Origin: Rhizobium sp. ZPR4
GTDB taxonomy: Bacteria; Pseudomonadota; Alphaproteobacteria; Rhizobiales; Rhizobiaceae
DNA length: 64,000 nt
Direction of reading: 5' to 3'
NCBI RefSeq assembly: GCF_040215725.1
Contig: NZ_CP157969.1
Span: 310,001-374,000, forward strand
The translations under genes were made by a program, and so were the position numbers. The notes beneath the pieces were generated by a model. The model did not search any database. It was not told where the DNA came from and saw nothing but the letters and a program-made list of their open reading frames with translations. Shown here in pieces: positions 1 to 8,123 of the stretch (position 1 is its first letter; every line of letters begins with the position of its first letter).

Positions 1-1
1 A

Positions 2-1348
2 GGCCGCATTCTCGCAGCGGTCTTGTCGTTCGCCGTCGCCGGCGCCGCATTGGCGCAGCCGCTCGGCGTGGTCGAGCCCGCCGCCGACGCAACCTCTATC
101 GGCTTCTCACTCCTCGCGTTGGCGCTTGCGACAGAGGCCATCTGGACATCGTGGCAGCGCTCGACAAATTCGAAGGCAGCCATGGCGCTCATCTTTGTCA
201 TTGTCTGGTGCCTGTGGGCGTTCGGTCTCAAGGCCCTGTTCTGGCTTGGCCTTTATGCGGTCGCGCTGCCCGCGCTCTTGTCGGGCGTTGGCCGTGCCGC
301 TGAAAGTGTGGTCCGGAGTGACGCCTCCGGCATCAGACGCGTGCTCGTGGTTCGCGGCGCGCGCGCGATCGTTGTTGCAGCTGCCACGAGCTGGCTTGCC
401 ATCGTCTGGCAATTGAACCCGCAAGGACTTGGTCATGACAATCCCGTCGTTACGGCAATCTTCTACGGGCTTCTGAAAAGCGTCCTGATCCTCCTCCTTG
501 CCGATCTCGTTTGGCAGCTTGCCAAGAACTGGATCGACCGCAAGCTGGCTGCTTCGTTGGACACATCGGCTCTTGCCCCGGCCGATGCCGCCCGCCAGGC
601 GCGTTTCCGCACCCTACTGCCAATCCTGCGAAACGGGCTTGCCGTGGCGGTAGCCGTGATGGCCGGCCTAATTATCCTCTCCGAGTTCGGCGTACAGATC
701 GGCCCCTTGATCGCCGGCGCCGGAATATTTGGCGTAGCCCTCGGTTTCGGCTCGCAAACACTGGTCAAGGACATTATCAGCGGCGTTTTCTACATGTTCG
801 ACGACGCCTTCCGGGTCGGCGAATATATTCAGGCGAAGAACTACAAGGGTACGGTCGAAGGGTTCAGCCTGCGCTCCGTGCGGTTGCGCCACCATCGAGG
901 TCCGGTCTTCACCGTGCCGTTCGGCGAGCTCGGCGCGGTTGAAAACATGAGCCGCGACTGGGTGATCGACAAGTTCCGCATATCCGTCGGTTTCGACACG
1001 GATGTCGAGAAGGCCCGTAAACTCACCAAGCAGATCGGCACCGAGCTGATGGAAGACACCGAACTGGGTCCATTGTTCATCCAGCCGTTGAAGCTGAAGG
1101 GCGTGGAGGAGTTCGGCGATTATGGGATCGTGCTGAGCTTCGGCATGATGACCGTGCCGGGAATGCAGACCTATATCCGTCGAAAGGCATATCTGAAGAT
1201 CCGCGAAGCCTTCAAGGCGAACGGCATCGACTTCGCCCAGCCCATCGTCAACGTCGGCGGCGACGACAAGAGTAACGGCGCGGCCGCGCCCGCTTCGATT
1301 CTCGCCAGAAAAGCCAGGACGACCGAGCCGACGGAGGGGCCAGGTTGA
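2..1348 (+). CDS. Mechanosensitive ion channel, MscS family (5' end outside window)
   Basis: The reading frame is open to the window edge. The first codons (G-R-I-L-A-A-V, then a hydrophobic run ending A-L-A-Q) look like the end of a signal peptide, so the true start lies upstream and the TTG at 23 is probably internal. Several membrane helices follow. The MscS signature (pore helix and start of the beta domain, G-x-A-L-G-F-G-S-Q-T-L-V-K-D) is at about nt 730-775, and a mixed alpha/beta C-terminal domain runs to about nt 1250. MscS-type channels open under membrane tension to release solutes during osmotic downshift; that role is inferred from the family. The stop overlaps the next gene's TTG start by four bases, so the two are probably cotranscribed. 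Confidence 0.9.
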   Translation, partial: GRILAAVLSFAVAGAALAQPLGVVEPAADATSIGFSLLALALATEAIWTSWQRSTNSKAAMALIFVIVWCLWAFGLKALFWLGLYAVALPALLSGVGRAAESVVRSDASGIRRVLVVRGARAIVVAAATSWLAIVWQLNPQGLGHDNPVVTAIFYGLLKSVLILLLADLVWQLAKNWIDRKLAASLDTSALAPADAARQARFRTLLPILRNGLAVAVAVMAGLIILSEFGVQIGPLIAGAGIFGVALGFGSQTLVKDIISGVFYMFDDAFRVGEYIQAKNYKGTVEGFSLRSVRLRHHRGPVFTVPFGELGAVENMSRDWVIDKFRISVGFDTDVEKARKLTKQIGTELMEDTELGPLFIQPLKLKGVEEFGDYGIVLSFGMMTVPGMQTYIRRKAYLKIREAFKANGIDFAQPIVNVGGDDKSNGAAAPASILARKARTTEPTEGPG

Positions 1349-2484
1349 ATTCGGGTGACGACGGCAACAGGATCAGGATCATGCATGGAGGCCCCTTTTG
1401 TCGGCTAACTTCGTGCATGGGGATGCGCAAACGCGGCTGGAGGGCCTTCGTACTCGCGATATTGACGGCGGTCGTGCCGCTTCTGATGCTGCTTTCGACC
1501 GGGGGTGCCTATCTCGCGGGTCTGTTTCTACAGGATTGGGGAGCCTGGGCAAAATTCCTGATTGCGCCCGTGCTGCTGACATTGGCGGAAAAGTCGATCG
1601 CTTTTGCGATCGACGAATGTACCAGCCTCCTGTTTCGAGTGCCCCTCGTCGCAGCCATATCGAAGGCGGATGCGACGAGAGCCGTAGAAAGCGCGAGAAG
1701 ACGTTCGACATCCGGCGTCGCGGAAGCGATGTGCCTGCTGGTCGCTCTCGCTGCCTCGGCCGCAAATGCCTCCAATTTCCTGAGCGGCGGCGCGCCACCA
1801 TGGGCAACATCGCAAAATTCACTCACCGTCGCCGGGATATGGTGCCTGCTGGTCAGCAACACGATCTACTGGTTTCTGCTTGTCAGGCTAGTCTGGAAAC
1901 ATCTCGTCTGGTCAAGCTTTCTTGCCGATATCGCGGATTGCCGCTTGCGACTGGTGGTCACGCATCCTGATGGTCATGCCGGTCTGGGCTTTCTCGGCCT
2001 CTATCCCACAGGTTATGGTCTCTTCACCCTGGCCGTCAGCTGTGTGGCCGCTGCTTCCGTCGGTCATGTCATGCAACGCGAAAATATGACTGCAACCGTC
2101 TTCACAGCGATCTGCGCAGGCTGGCTCATCGTGGTGACGCTTTACTATGCGCTTCCGCTCGTCGGACTTGGCGCCAGAATCACGCGGCTGAAGAAGAAAG
2201 CGATGCTCGCAGCGATGGTGAGGGCGACGGACTACGAACGCTGGAGCGAGCAGTCAGCGCTTGGCACCAATATCTGCGACGACGAGAAAGACGAGAAATT
2301 CGTCGAGCTCCACGATGCCAAGCCGATCTGGATCGCCTCGACGAAGATGTCAGCCTTTCTGATCAACCGTGGTAACCTCTGGCCACTGCTTGTACCAGCT
2401 CTTCTGCCGCTGCTTCTGGCAGGAGCTTCATCTCTGCCGTATTCGCAGCTTGGTCCGATGGTGAAGCGGCTATTGCTTCTTTGA
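1345..2484 (+). CDS. Polytopic membrane protein of unknown function
   Basis: I do not recognise the family. The 379-residue product has about six to eight hydrophobic segments, two early (about residues 33-75) and others at about 125-150, 160-180, 215-245, 255-275 and 350-370, with charged loops between. It begins at a TTG that overlaps the stop of the MscS-type gene in the pattern TTGA; an ATG at 1381 is an alternative start. It is followed closely by a two-helix small protein. The position suggests one transcription unit with the channel, but no function can be assigned. Confidence 0.7.
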   Translation: MNSGDDGNRIRIMHGGPFCRLTSCMGMRKRGWRAFVLAILTAVVPLLMLLSTGGAYLAGLFLQDWGAWAKFLIAPVLLTLAEKSIAFAIDECTSLLFRVPLVAAISKADATRAVESARRRSTSGVAEAMCLLVALAASAANASNFLSGGAPPWATSQNSLTVAGIWCLLVSNTIYWFLLVRLVWKHLVWSSFLADIADCRLRLVVTHPDGHAGLGFLGLYPTGYGLFTLAVSCVAAASVGHVMQRENMTATVFTAICAGWLIVVTLYYALPLVGLGARITRLKKKAMLAAMVRATDYERWSEQSALGTNICDDEKDEKFVELHDAKPIWIASTKMSAFLINRGNLWPLLVPALLPLLLAGASSLPYSQLGPMVKRLLLL

Positions 2485-2500
2485 GAGAAGGACTTATCCG

Positions 2501-2698
2501 ATGTGGTTTCCCATTGTCGTTCGCGTGCCCTTCGCGATTGCCGGTATCATCTCCGGATGGTTCTTCGCGGAAGGTACCCTGCGATACGACATGGTCCAGC
2601 TGGCGATCTCGCTCCTGATGCTCGCGGCATCCATTGCCTGCGTGATCTACGGACCAAGAATCCTCAGAGGCTTACGCTCCCGAAAAGATAAAAGCTGA
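2501..2698 (+). CDS. Small two-helix membrane protein
   Basis: A 65-residue protein with two hydrophobic stretches (about residues 4-24 and 33-52) and a basic C-terminal tail (R-S-R-K-D-K-S), which suggests both ends face the cytoplasm. The ATG is preceded by AAGGA at a suitable distance and lies 16 bases after the previous gene, so it is probably the last gene of the MscS-led unit. Function unknown. Confidence 0.65.
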   Translation: MWFPIVVRVPFAIAGIISGWFFAEGTLRYDMVQLAISLLMLAASIACVIYGPRILRGLRSRKDKS

Positions 2699-2740
2699 TA
2701 AAGGCGTCATCCGACCTCATGTTGCTGCAACTTTCCGCAG

Positions 2741-2781
2741 CTTCCTTTCGTACGATCTTGGATCGTAGTGCCGAAAGGAAG
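2741..2781 (+). promoter_or_regulatory. Long hairpin that buries the ribosome binding site of the DUF982 gene
   Basis: Outer arms 2741-2750 and 2772-2781 are perfect complements (10 bp). Inner arms 2751-2757 and 2761-2767 are perfect complements (7 bp) around a TTG loop, with four unpaired bases at 2768-2771. The 3' outer arm contains AAAGGAAG, the only good Shine-Dalgarno for the ATG at 2788. The structure would hide that site in the mRNA; it could be an RNA switch, a thermosensor, or an operator in DNA. Confidence 0.65.
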
Positions 2782-2787
2782 CGGGAC

Positions 2788-3036
2788 ATGTATGACGCAA
2801 AATGGCAGGCCCCCGTTGTCATCGATCTATCGCACCCGCACGGGCGCCAGACCATCACGACGGTTCGAGAAGCCGCCGACTGCCTCATGGACATCTGGCC
2901 GGAGCCGGACCACAGCGTTGAGCGCGACGAGGCTCTTCGCATCTGCCTTGAAGTCTTCGAGGGCAATGCCAGCGCCGACGATGCGAGAGACGCTTTCCTG
3001 GCCGCCGCGAGATCAGCGGGACTTTCGACATCATGA
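2788..3036 (+). CDS. DUF982 domain-containing protein
   Basis: An 82-residue cytosolic protein of the DUF982 type, common and multi-copy in rhizobia and of unknown function. The features I used are the opening W-x-A-P-V-V-I block, the V-R-E-A-A-D-C-L centre and the I-W-P motif. I chose the ATG at 2788 because it has AAAGGAAG just upstream; the frame is open to 2719, but that extension would run through the hairpin described at 2741-2781. Translation is likely to depend on that hairpin. Confidence 0.75.
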   Translation: MYDAKWQAPVVIDLSHPHGRQTITTVREAADCLMDIWPEPDHSVERDEALRICLEVFEGNASADDARDAFLAAARSAGLSTS

Positions 3037-3165
3037 CATGATCGCAACCGGGCGATTTACGCGTGCGTTTACGTCCGTGTTTACCGTTGCGTACTTCCTC
3101 GACATGATCTCAAACGCCTAGCCTTACCTTGTCCCGATCCATGCGGGGGAAAGGAAGGCAATGCG

Positions 3166-3933
3166 ATGCTTCATTTGAAACGGTCGCGCCTCTTGCTCGC
3201 GACAATAGCACTGCTCATTGCTGCAAACTGCGTGAGCGCGCAGGAGCAGCATGCAAGGGAGCCGCGCATCGAGCCAGAATCCATCGAGGCCCTCAAAAAG
3301 ATGGGCGAGCATCTGCAATCGCTGCAAATCTTCAGTCTGAAGGCAACGACGACGGCGGACGTCATCCTCGATACCGATCAAAAGCTCGAAATTGGCGGCA
3401 CGGCGACCTACGAGGTCAAGAGACCCGACCACCTGCGCATCGATCTGACGACGGACGTCGTTCACGGCGAACTGGTCTATGACGGCAAGACGCTTATCTA
3501 CGCATCGCCTGACAAGAATGTTTACGCTCAGGTACCGGCACCGGCCACCATCAAGGACACGCTGGAGCAGGCCGCCCAAAAATATCATCTGACTTTCCCG
3601 CTGGCGGATCTTTTTTCCTGGGGAACGCCCGACGCACCGATCAATCTGATCCGCGAGGGCTTCTTCGTCGGCCATGCCAATATCAATGGCAAGGAAACCA
3701 ATCACTGGGCGTATCGGGGACCGGATCAGGACGCGGAAATCTGGATCGCCACGGAAGGGGCGCCCCTTCCCCTGAAGGTTTCCCTTGTCGACCGCGAAGA
3801 TCTTACCCGGCCGCGGATCACCTCGATTCTCGAATGGACGGAAAACGCGACGATCCCGGACGACACGTTCGCCTATAAGCCGGCCGAAGGCGCCCAGAAG
3901 ATCAAGTTCCTCGGCGAGGAGGACAAGAAATGA
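3166..3933 (+). CDS. DUF2092 family periplasmic protein
   Basis: A 255-residue exported protein. It opens with a basic-hydrophobic signal peptide ending V-S-A-Q (about residues 1-25). The rest matches DUF2092: an I-E-A-L-K-K-M-G-E-H-L start, a T-A-T-Y-E-V-K-R-P-D-H-L-R strand and a Y-D-G-K-T-L block, a LolA/LolB-like beta-sheet arrangement. The role is unknown; a lipid- or protein-carrying function is only a structural analogy. A strong GGAAAGGAAGG precedes the ATG. The stop overlaps the next start by four bases, so it is translationally coupled to the His/Pro-rich protein. Confidence 0.8.
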   Translation: MLHLKRSRLLLATIALLIAANCVSAQEQHAREPRIEPESIEALKKMGEHLQSLQIFSLKATTTADVILDTDQKLEIGGTATYEVKRPDHLRIDLTTDVVHGELVYDGKTLIYASPDKNVYAQVPAPATIKDTLEQAAQKYHLTFPLADLFSWGTPDAPINLIREGFFVGHANINGKETNHWAYRGPDQDAEIWIATEGAPLPLKVSLVDREDLTRPRITSILEWTENATIPDDTFAYKPAEGAQKIKFLGEEDKK

Positions 3934-4550
3934 AAAAGCCCGGCATCCTTCTATCCGCGCTTCTGGTCACGGCACTCGTTGCGCCTCACATCGCCGAAGC
4001 GAGAGGCGGCTTTCGCGGCCGCATGCCTCGCATGAATTTTGGCGGCGGCGGTCTCCATGGCGGCTTTCATCCGGGCGGCGGCGGCTTTCGCGGCTTCAAC
4101 GCGCCAGCGCATTTCCAGCCGCGTTTCCATCCAGCGGTGGCACCGCATCCCGCGCATGGGCCGCGGCCAACGCCTCATCCCGCTCCGCATCCAAATCCGT
4201 CCGGGCTGCATCCTCACCCACCGACGCCAACACCGCACCCGAACCCGCATCCAGGGCCTCATCCCTATCCCGGCCCAGGCCCGATTCCTCCCGGGCCGCA
4301 CCCTGGACCCTATGGGCCGGTTCCACCACCGGCGGGGCCCTATTGGCCGGGATATTGGGGGCCGGCACCCGCAGCGGTATGGGGAGCGGCAACGGCAATC
4401 GCCGTTGGAACTGTGATCGCAACGCTTCCGCCGGCCTGCACCGCAGTCGTCGTGAAGGGCATCTCCTATCAGGACTGCGGCGGGAACTGGTTCGAACCGC
4501 AATATAGCGGCCACGCTGTCGTCTATGTCGCGGTGAAGGACCCGAGATAG
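3930..4550 (+). CDS. Exported His/Pro/Gly-rich protein
   Basis: This 206-residue protein has a signal peptide (about residues 1-24, ending I-A-E-A), a Gly-rich stretch with G-G-G-G-F runs (about 25-60), then a long low-complexity region dominated by P-H-P and H-P-x-P repeats (about 60-145). A more ordered C-terminus follows, with a hydrophobic segment and a Cys-containing block ending in Q-Y-S-G-H-A-V-V-Y-V. Similar C-termini (V-x-G-x-x-Y-x-x-C-G-G) occur in proteobacterial exported proteins. The histidine density suggests metal binding at the cell surface, but this is inference. It is coupled to the DUF2092 gene by an ATGA overlap. Confidence 0.75.
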   Translation: MKKPGILLSALLVTALVAPHIAEARGGFRGRMPRMNFGGGGLHGGFHPGGGGFRGFNAPAHFQPRFHPAVAPHPAHGPRPTPHPAPHPNPSGLHPHPPTPTPHPNPHPGPHPYPGPGPIPPGPHPGPYGPVPPPAGPYWPGYWGPAPAAVWGAATAIAVGTVIATLPPACTAVVVKGISYQDCGGNWFEPQYSGHAVVYVAVKDPR

Positions 4551-4618
4551 AGGAAAGGCGAAGCCGATCGGAGCGGCAATCGACACAGGAAATACTCGTT
4601 TATGTCAATGCCGACGGC

Positions 4619-4656
4619 AAGGGACCGTGATGTCGACAGCCATTCAACGGTCCCTT
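4619..4656 (+). terminator. Hairpin between the His/Pro-rich and Cys-rich genes
   Basis: A perfect 10-bp inverted repeat (arms 4619-4628 and 4647-4656) with an 18-base loop stands between the two genes. The downstream arm ends in CCCTTCT without a long T run, so it may act as a weak terminator or as an mRNA-stabilising structure. It argues that the coding sequence after it starts at 4701/4704 and not at the upstream ATG at 4602. Confidence 0.5.
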
Positions 4657-4703
4657 CTCCGAAAGCGCCAAATCGCTGCACTTTGGGAACAAGGGAGATA
4701 ATG

Positions 4704-5126
4704 ATGAGGAAGACCGGAAGGCTATTTTGTGGATTGCTATTGGCGGGAATGGTCTCCGCAGGCATCGCGAAGGCTGAGACCGTCAGCTATGCGGATGCGA
4801 TCTCGATACTTGCGAAGGATTGCGGCGCTGACATCAAGAAGCTCTGCAAGGGGATCAATCTTGGAAATGGCCGCGTCGCGGATTGCCTGAAAGAGAATAC
4901 GACGAAGGTGTCCCCCACCTGTACCGCATCTCTTTCCAGCGTCGCGACGTCGATCCAGCAGCGCGAAGAAGCACAGGCAGCTTATGAAAAAGTCTGCGCC
5001 CATGACATGGCGCAGCATTGCCGAGGTGTCAAAGGCGACGGTTACATACTCGCCTGCCTGATAAAGACGCAGCGCCTCGTCGGCGACAAATGCAATCAAG
5101 CAATCACTGATGCCGGATGGAGATGA
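4704..5126 (+). CDS. Exported cysteine-rich repeat protein (PF00839-like)
   Basis: About 140 residues with a signal peptide ending I-A-K-A. Two copies of a repeat follow, with pattern C-x-x-D-x-x-x-x-C-x-G and later C-L-x-x-N or C-L-x-x-x-Q plus a closing Cys. This is the Cys-rich GLG1-type repeat found in many proteobacterial periplasmic proteins, with cysteines expected in disulfides. Function unknown. AAGGGAG lies six bases before the ATG at 4704; a second ATG directly before it (4701) is equally possible. The stop overlaps the start region of the OmpA-domain gene. Confidence 0.75.
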   Translation: MRKTGRLFCGLLLAGMVSAGIAKAETVSYADAISILAKDCGADIKKLCKGINLGNGRVADCLKENTTKVSPTCTASLSSVATSIQQREEAQAAYEKVCAHDMAQHCRGVKGDGYILACLIKTQRLVGDKCNQAITDAGWR

Positions 5127-5710
5127 AGCCGATGAACATCAGAGCAAACATCATGACCGTCTTGGCATTGACCCTAGTCGTTCCGGCCTATGCATCAGCG
5201 CAGCAGGTGTCGGAGCAGCGGATTGTCACCGGCCTCGACAAGCTGACGAATGCGGCGCCGATCGTCGATGTCGAACTCCTTCGTCAAGAGGCGATGAGCG
5301 CCTCGGGCAAGGATATGGCCGGGCTTCCCAATTGGAGCAAGGTCGTCCATCTGCCGCAGATGGTCGTGGAAGTCGATTTCCAGAACGACTCGGTTGCGAT
5401 CGAGCCGGAATCCTACCGCACGCTTGGCATGATCGCCGATGCCCTGCATCATCCAAACCTCTGGGATTACAAGTTCCTGGTTGTCGGCCACACGAGTTCG
5501 ACCGGAAGCGACCAGCACAATCTCGACCTCAGCCAGCGGCGCGCGGACGCGATCAAGGAAATCCTTGCGACAACCTTCGCGGTCGCGCCTAATCGTCTCT
5601 TTTCAGTCGGAGTCGGCAAATACTTCCCGATTGCCGGCTCGAAATCTGAAGCAGCCGACAACCGTCGTGTTCAACTCTTCAATCTTGGCGTTCTTACCAG
5701 AAAGCCCTGA
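5117..5710 (+). CDS. OmpA family protein
   Basis: A 197-residue exported protein: signal peptide ending A-S-A-Q, then an OmpA C-terminal (peptidoglycan-binding) domain from about residue 75. The family pattern is visible: a V-x-F-x-x-x-S opening strand, G-H-T-S-S-T-G-S-D with N-L-D-L-S-Q-R-R-A-D-A-I, and N-R-R-V-Q-L-F-N at the end. Such domains hold the outer membrane or an associated complex to the cell wall. It overlaps the Cys-rich gene; ATG 5132 is an alternative start that would remove five residues. It closes the 3.1-5.7 kb run of exported proteins. Confidence 0.85.
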   Translation: MEMKPMNIRANIMTVLALTLVVPAYASAQQVSEQRIVTGLDKLTNAAPIVDVELLRQEAMSASGKDMAGLPNWSKVVHLPQMVVEVDFQNDSVAIEPESYRTLGMIADALHHPNLWDYKFLVVGHTSSTGSDQHNLDLSQRRADAIKEILATTFAVAPNRLFSVGVGKYFPIAGSKSEAADNRRVQLFNLGVLTRKP

Positions 5711-6007
5711 AAATCAGAGTGACACGCATGAAGGATGCCGATTGGGAGCCAACCAGATCATGTCGTTGTTTTTGCTCTTGCAAGGAATGCGGACACACAA
5801 CCTATATTTTCAAGTCATAAATAGCTGGAATCATTGTTCCTTCTCATTCAAGTGGACTTGATCCAGAAAAATGTGAAGATCGCGACGCAAGTGAACATGA
5901 TGTCAAAACTCGCCCTGCGGCTCTACCTCCCGCCATACCCTTGACTTAGACCAAGTCATAGACCATTTCTTGGAAGAAATACCGAAGGATTTAAAGGAGC
6001 CTGGGCT

Positions 6008-6265
6008 ATGCGCGTGTCTGTTAGTGAGGCTAAAGGGCAGCTCACCGAACTGGTGAAGCGAGCCGAAGCCGGAGACGAAGTCATCTTGACCCGTCGAGGC
6101 CATGAGATCGTGCGCCTGGTCGCTGTCGCAGCCGCACCTGGCCTTAAGGGGCGGCGCGCACTGATGGAGAAAGTCAGGGCATCGGCAGCAACCAAAGTGC
6201 TTCCAGGGCCAGCGGCTGCACGCAGCCAGGACTTTCTTTATGACGATAACGGGATGCCAGCATGA
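6008..6265 (+). CDS. vapB: Antitoxin of the Phd/YefM type
   Basis: An 85-residue antitoxin. Its start (R-V-S-V-S-E-A-K-G-Q-L-T-E-L-V-K-R-A-E) and V-I-L-T-R-R-G-H-E-I-V-R-L-V block are the Phd/YefM DNA-binding fold, and the C-terminal tail, which normally wraps the toxin, ends in F-L-Y-D-D-N-G-M-P-A. GGAG lies a few bases before the ATG. The gene overlaps the PIN toxin gene in an ATGA junction, so the two are translationally coupled. The antitoxin should neutralise the RNase and repress the operon. The symbol is used in the broad sense for a PIN-associated antitoxin. Confidence 0.85.
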   Translation: MRVSVSEAKGQLTELVKRAEAGDEVILTRRGHEIVRLVAVAAAPGLKGRRALMEKVRASAATKVLPGPAAARSQDFLYDDNGMPA

Positions 6266-6645
6266 TTGCCGTTGATACATCGGCACTCATGGCAATTGTA
6301 TTCGATGAGCCGCAGAGCGAAGCCTGCATGATGGCAATAGAAGAGGCCGATGGGCTGTTGATTTCCGCCGGCACCGTTGCCGAGGCCCTGATCGTGGCCT
6401 CACGGCGCAATGTCGGCGAAGAAGTCAGCGCGCTAATTTCAGGTCTCGGCTTCGAGATCGTGTCTGTGACAGCAGCCTCTGCCCGTCGAGTCGCCGACGC
6501 CTATGGTCGATGGGGCAAGGGCGTTCATCCGGCCGCATTGAACTATGGCGATTGCTTTTCATATGAAGTCGCAAAAGAGCATGATTGTCCGCTGCTTTAT
6601 GTGGGTGAAGATTTCCTGCAGACCGACGTGCGCCCAGCTCTTTAG
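6262..6645 (+). CDS. vapC: PIN domain ribonuclease toxin, VapC family
   Basis: A 127-residue PIN domain of full family length. The metal-binding acidic residues are visible as D5 (V-D-T-S-A-L), E41, D97 (in Y-G-D-C-F-S-Y-E-V-A) and D117 (G-E-D-F-L). VapC toxins cleave tRNA or rRNA; the target here cannot be told from sequence. It shares an ATGA overlap with its antitoxin. No frameshift or missing catalytic residue is seen, so the pair looks intact. Confidence 0.88.
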   Translation: MIAVDTSALMAIVFDEPQSEACMMAIEEADGLLISAGTVAEALIVASRRNVGEEVSALISGLGFEIVSVTAASARRVADAYGRWGKGVHPAALNYGDCFSYEVAKEHDCPLLYVGEDFLQTDVRPAL

Positions 6646-7049
6646 CAGCTAATGTCAACCGAAACGGAGCGAACCGATGGGTTAGATGCCCCGTCCGTTG
6701 AATGGTTCAGCAGGATCGGCTCCATGGCGTCTCGTAAATGCCAGTTATATAAAGATCGTTCCCCTTCAATATTATTTCACGAGAAAATCTATCGAGGCTT
6801 CAGGTCCATGCTCTCGAGAAGGGATTGAACCGACGACCTTGCTATTACAAAGGTGCTCCACCTCAAATTTTTCAATAGCATACATCAGCTTGACTTCTAT
6901 GGAATGACCGGTTCGCTGCCGAAACCGGACCGGCGGCTTCTGGTGCCGGCGGGAGGGATTGCGCAAGCGCACTCTTGTGGATGCGTTCTCGTTGATCACC
7001 TCTGGATATTTGGGCTAAACGTTGGTGCGCCGACTTATGTAAGCTGAAT
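6646..7049. other. 404-base stretch without a convincing gene
   Basis: Between the toxin gene and the convergent AraC gene. The only structure I see is the tRNA-like repeat at 6818-6910. Short open frames here have no family resemblance or ribosome binding site. Confidence 0.6.
6818..6910 (-). repeat. tRNA-like repeat, copy A
   Basis: Read on the minus strand this resembles the 3' half of a tRNA gene (a D-arm-like GGTGGAGCACC, an anticodon-arm-like segment, then GGTTCAATCCC, a T-arm-like block). It is roughly 70% identical to copy B at 9323-9417 in the same orientation; the best part, 30 bases ending C-T-T-G-A-C at about 6864-6893, differs from copy B at three positions. There is no complete cloverleaf, so it is a remnant or an element that borrowed tRNA sequence. 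Confidence 0.55.
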
Positions 7050-7949
7050 TCAAGCGAGCACTGCCAAGCCCGGCGAAGCACGCAAGCGGGCTATGTCGCG
7101 CGCCGGCGGTTCTCCAAAGTGGCGCCGATATTCGCGAGTGAACTGCGACGGGCTTTCGTAACCCACGCGGAAGGCGGCGGTCGTAGCGTCGATGTCCTGG
7201 ACCAACATCAGGCTGCGCGCGTCCTGGAGCCTTAGCTGCTTCTGGAATTGCAGCGGCGTCATCGCCGTCACAGCGCGAAAATGCTCGTGCAGGCTCGATG
7301 GACTCATGCCAACTTCCGCGGCAAGCCGCTCTATGCTGAACCGCTCCCGGAAGTTCTGCCCGATCCACGCAATGGCGCGGCCAACTTGGGCAACCCTCCC
7401 CTGGCTGGAGGTAATCTGCCGCATCCTGGCACCATCCGGACCGGCGAGCAGGCGATAGAGAATTTCCTGCTCGACAAGTGGACCGAGTACGGGCAGCGCT
7501 GCCGGTTCGTCGAGCAAAAGCAGCAGGCGCAGCACCGCATCGAGCAGACTGGCACCGGCGTCGGACACCGTCTTGCCTATGGGCCGAGTGGGCGCTCCCG
7601 TTGGCGGCGACACGTGCAACCCCAGCTGTCCCAGCATGACTGGATCGAAATCGAGGAACAGGCAGAGATAGGGCTTGTCGGGTGTTGCCTCGACCACCTG
7701 GCCGGTCACCGGCAGATCGTAAGTCACGATCCCATAGCGGCCCGGCGCATATCTGAACACGCGGTCGCCCAGAGTGACCTCCTTTTGCCCCTGTGCGACA
7801 AAGCACAGTTGCGGCCGGTATACGTTCGGCATCGGCATCGTCACCGTAGAGGATCGAGCAAGCATCACCCGTTCGATAGGGGTGGCATGGAAGCCATCCT
7901 TCGAGACGTGCCGAGCAATCGCCGCAGAGATTTCGGTCAATGTTTCCAT
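7050..7949 (-). CDS. AraC family transcriptional regulator
   Basis: About 299 residues from the ATG at 7949 (start of M-E-T-L-T-E-I); the frame is open to 8033. The N-terminal part (about 15-170) is an AraC-type sensor domain (N-V-Y-R-P-Q-L-C-F-V-A-Q-G). The C-terminal part has two helix-turn-helix motifs (S-I-E-R-L-A-A-E-V-G-M-S and A-F-R-V-G-Y-E-S-P-S-Q-F-T-R-E-Y). It is divergent from the aldo/keto reductase at 8124, its likely target. Both lie between the two tRNA-like repeats. Confidence 0.88.
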   Translation of the reverse strand: METLTEISAAIARHVSKDGFHATPIERVMLARSSTVTMPMPNVYRPQLCFVAQGQKEVTLGDRVFRYAPGRYGIVTYDLPVTGQVVEATPDKPYLCLFLDFDPVMLGQLGLHVSPPTGAPTRPIGKTVSDAGASLLDAVLRLLLLLDEPAALPVLGPLVEQEILYRLLAGPDGARMRQITSSQGRVAQVGRAIAWIGQNFRERFSIERLAAEVGMSPSSLHEHFRAVTAMTPLQFQKQLRLQDARSLMLVQDIDATTAAFRVGYESPSQFTREYRRHFGEPPARDIARLRASPGLAVLA

Positions 7950-8123
7950 GCCTCGAACCATCGCACGCGTACGGGAGGGCAGCAAGGCGGATCGACGCGG
8001 CTTCTGGAGGATTGGGCAGTAAACGCGGTGCATCAGGCTAACGGTTCGGCGTCGGCGCGCATCATAGTGTCCGCAGTGCCTGGGTCAAAGTGAGCCTGGC
8101 TGCAGAACAAGCTTGGAGCGAAC

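Noticed and set aside
7248..8093. Plus-strand frame of 281 codons
   Set aside because: Antisense to the AraC regulator with no recognisable domain.
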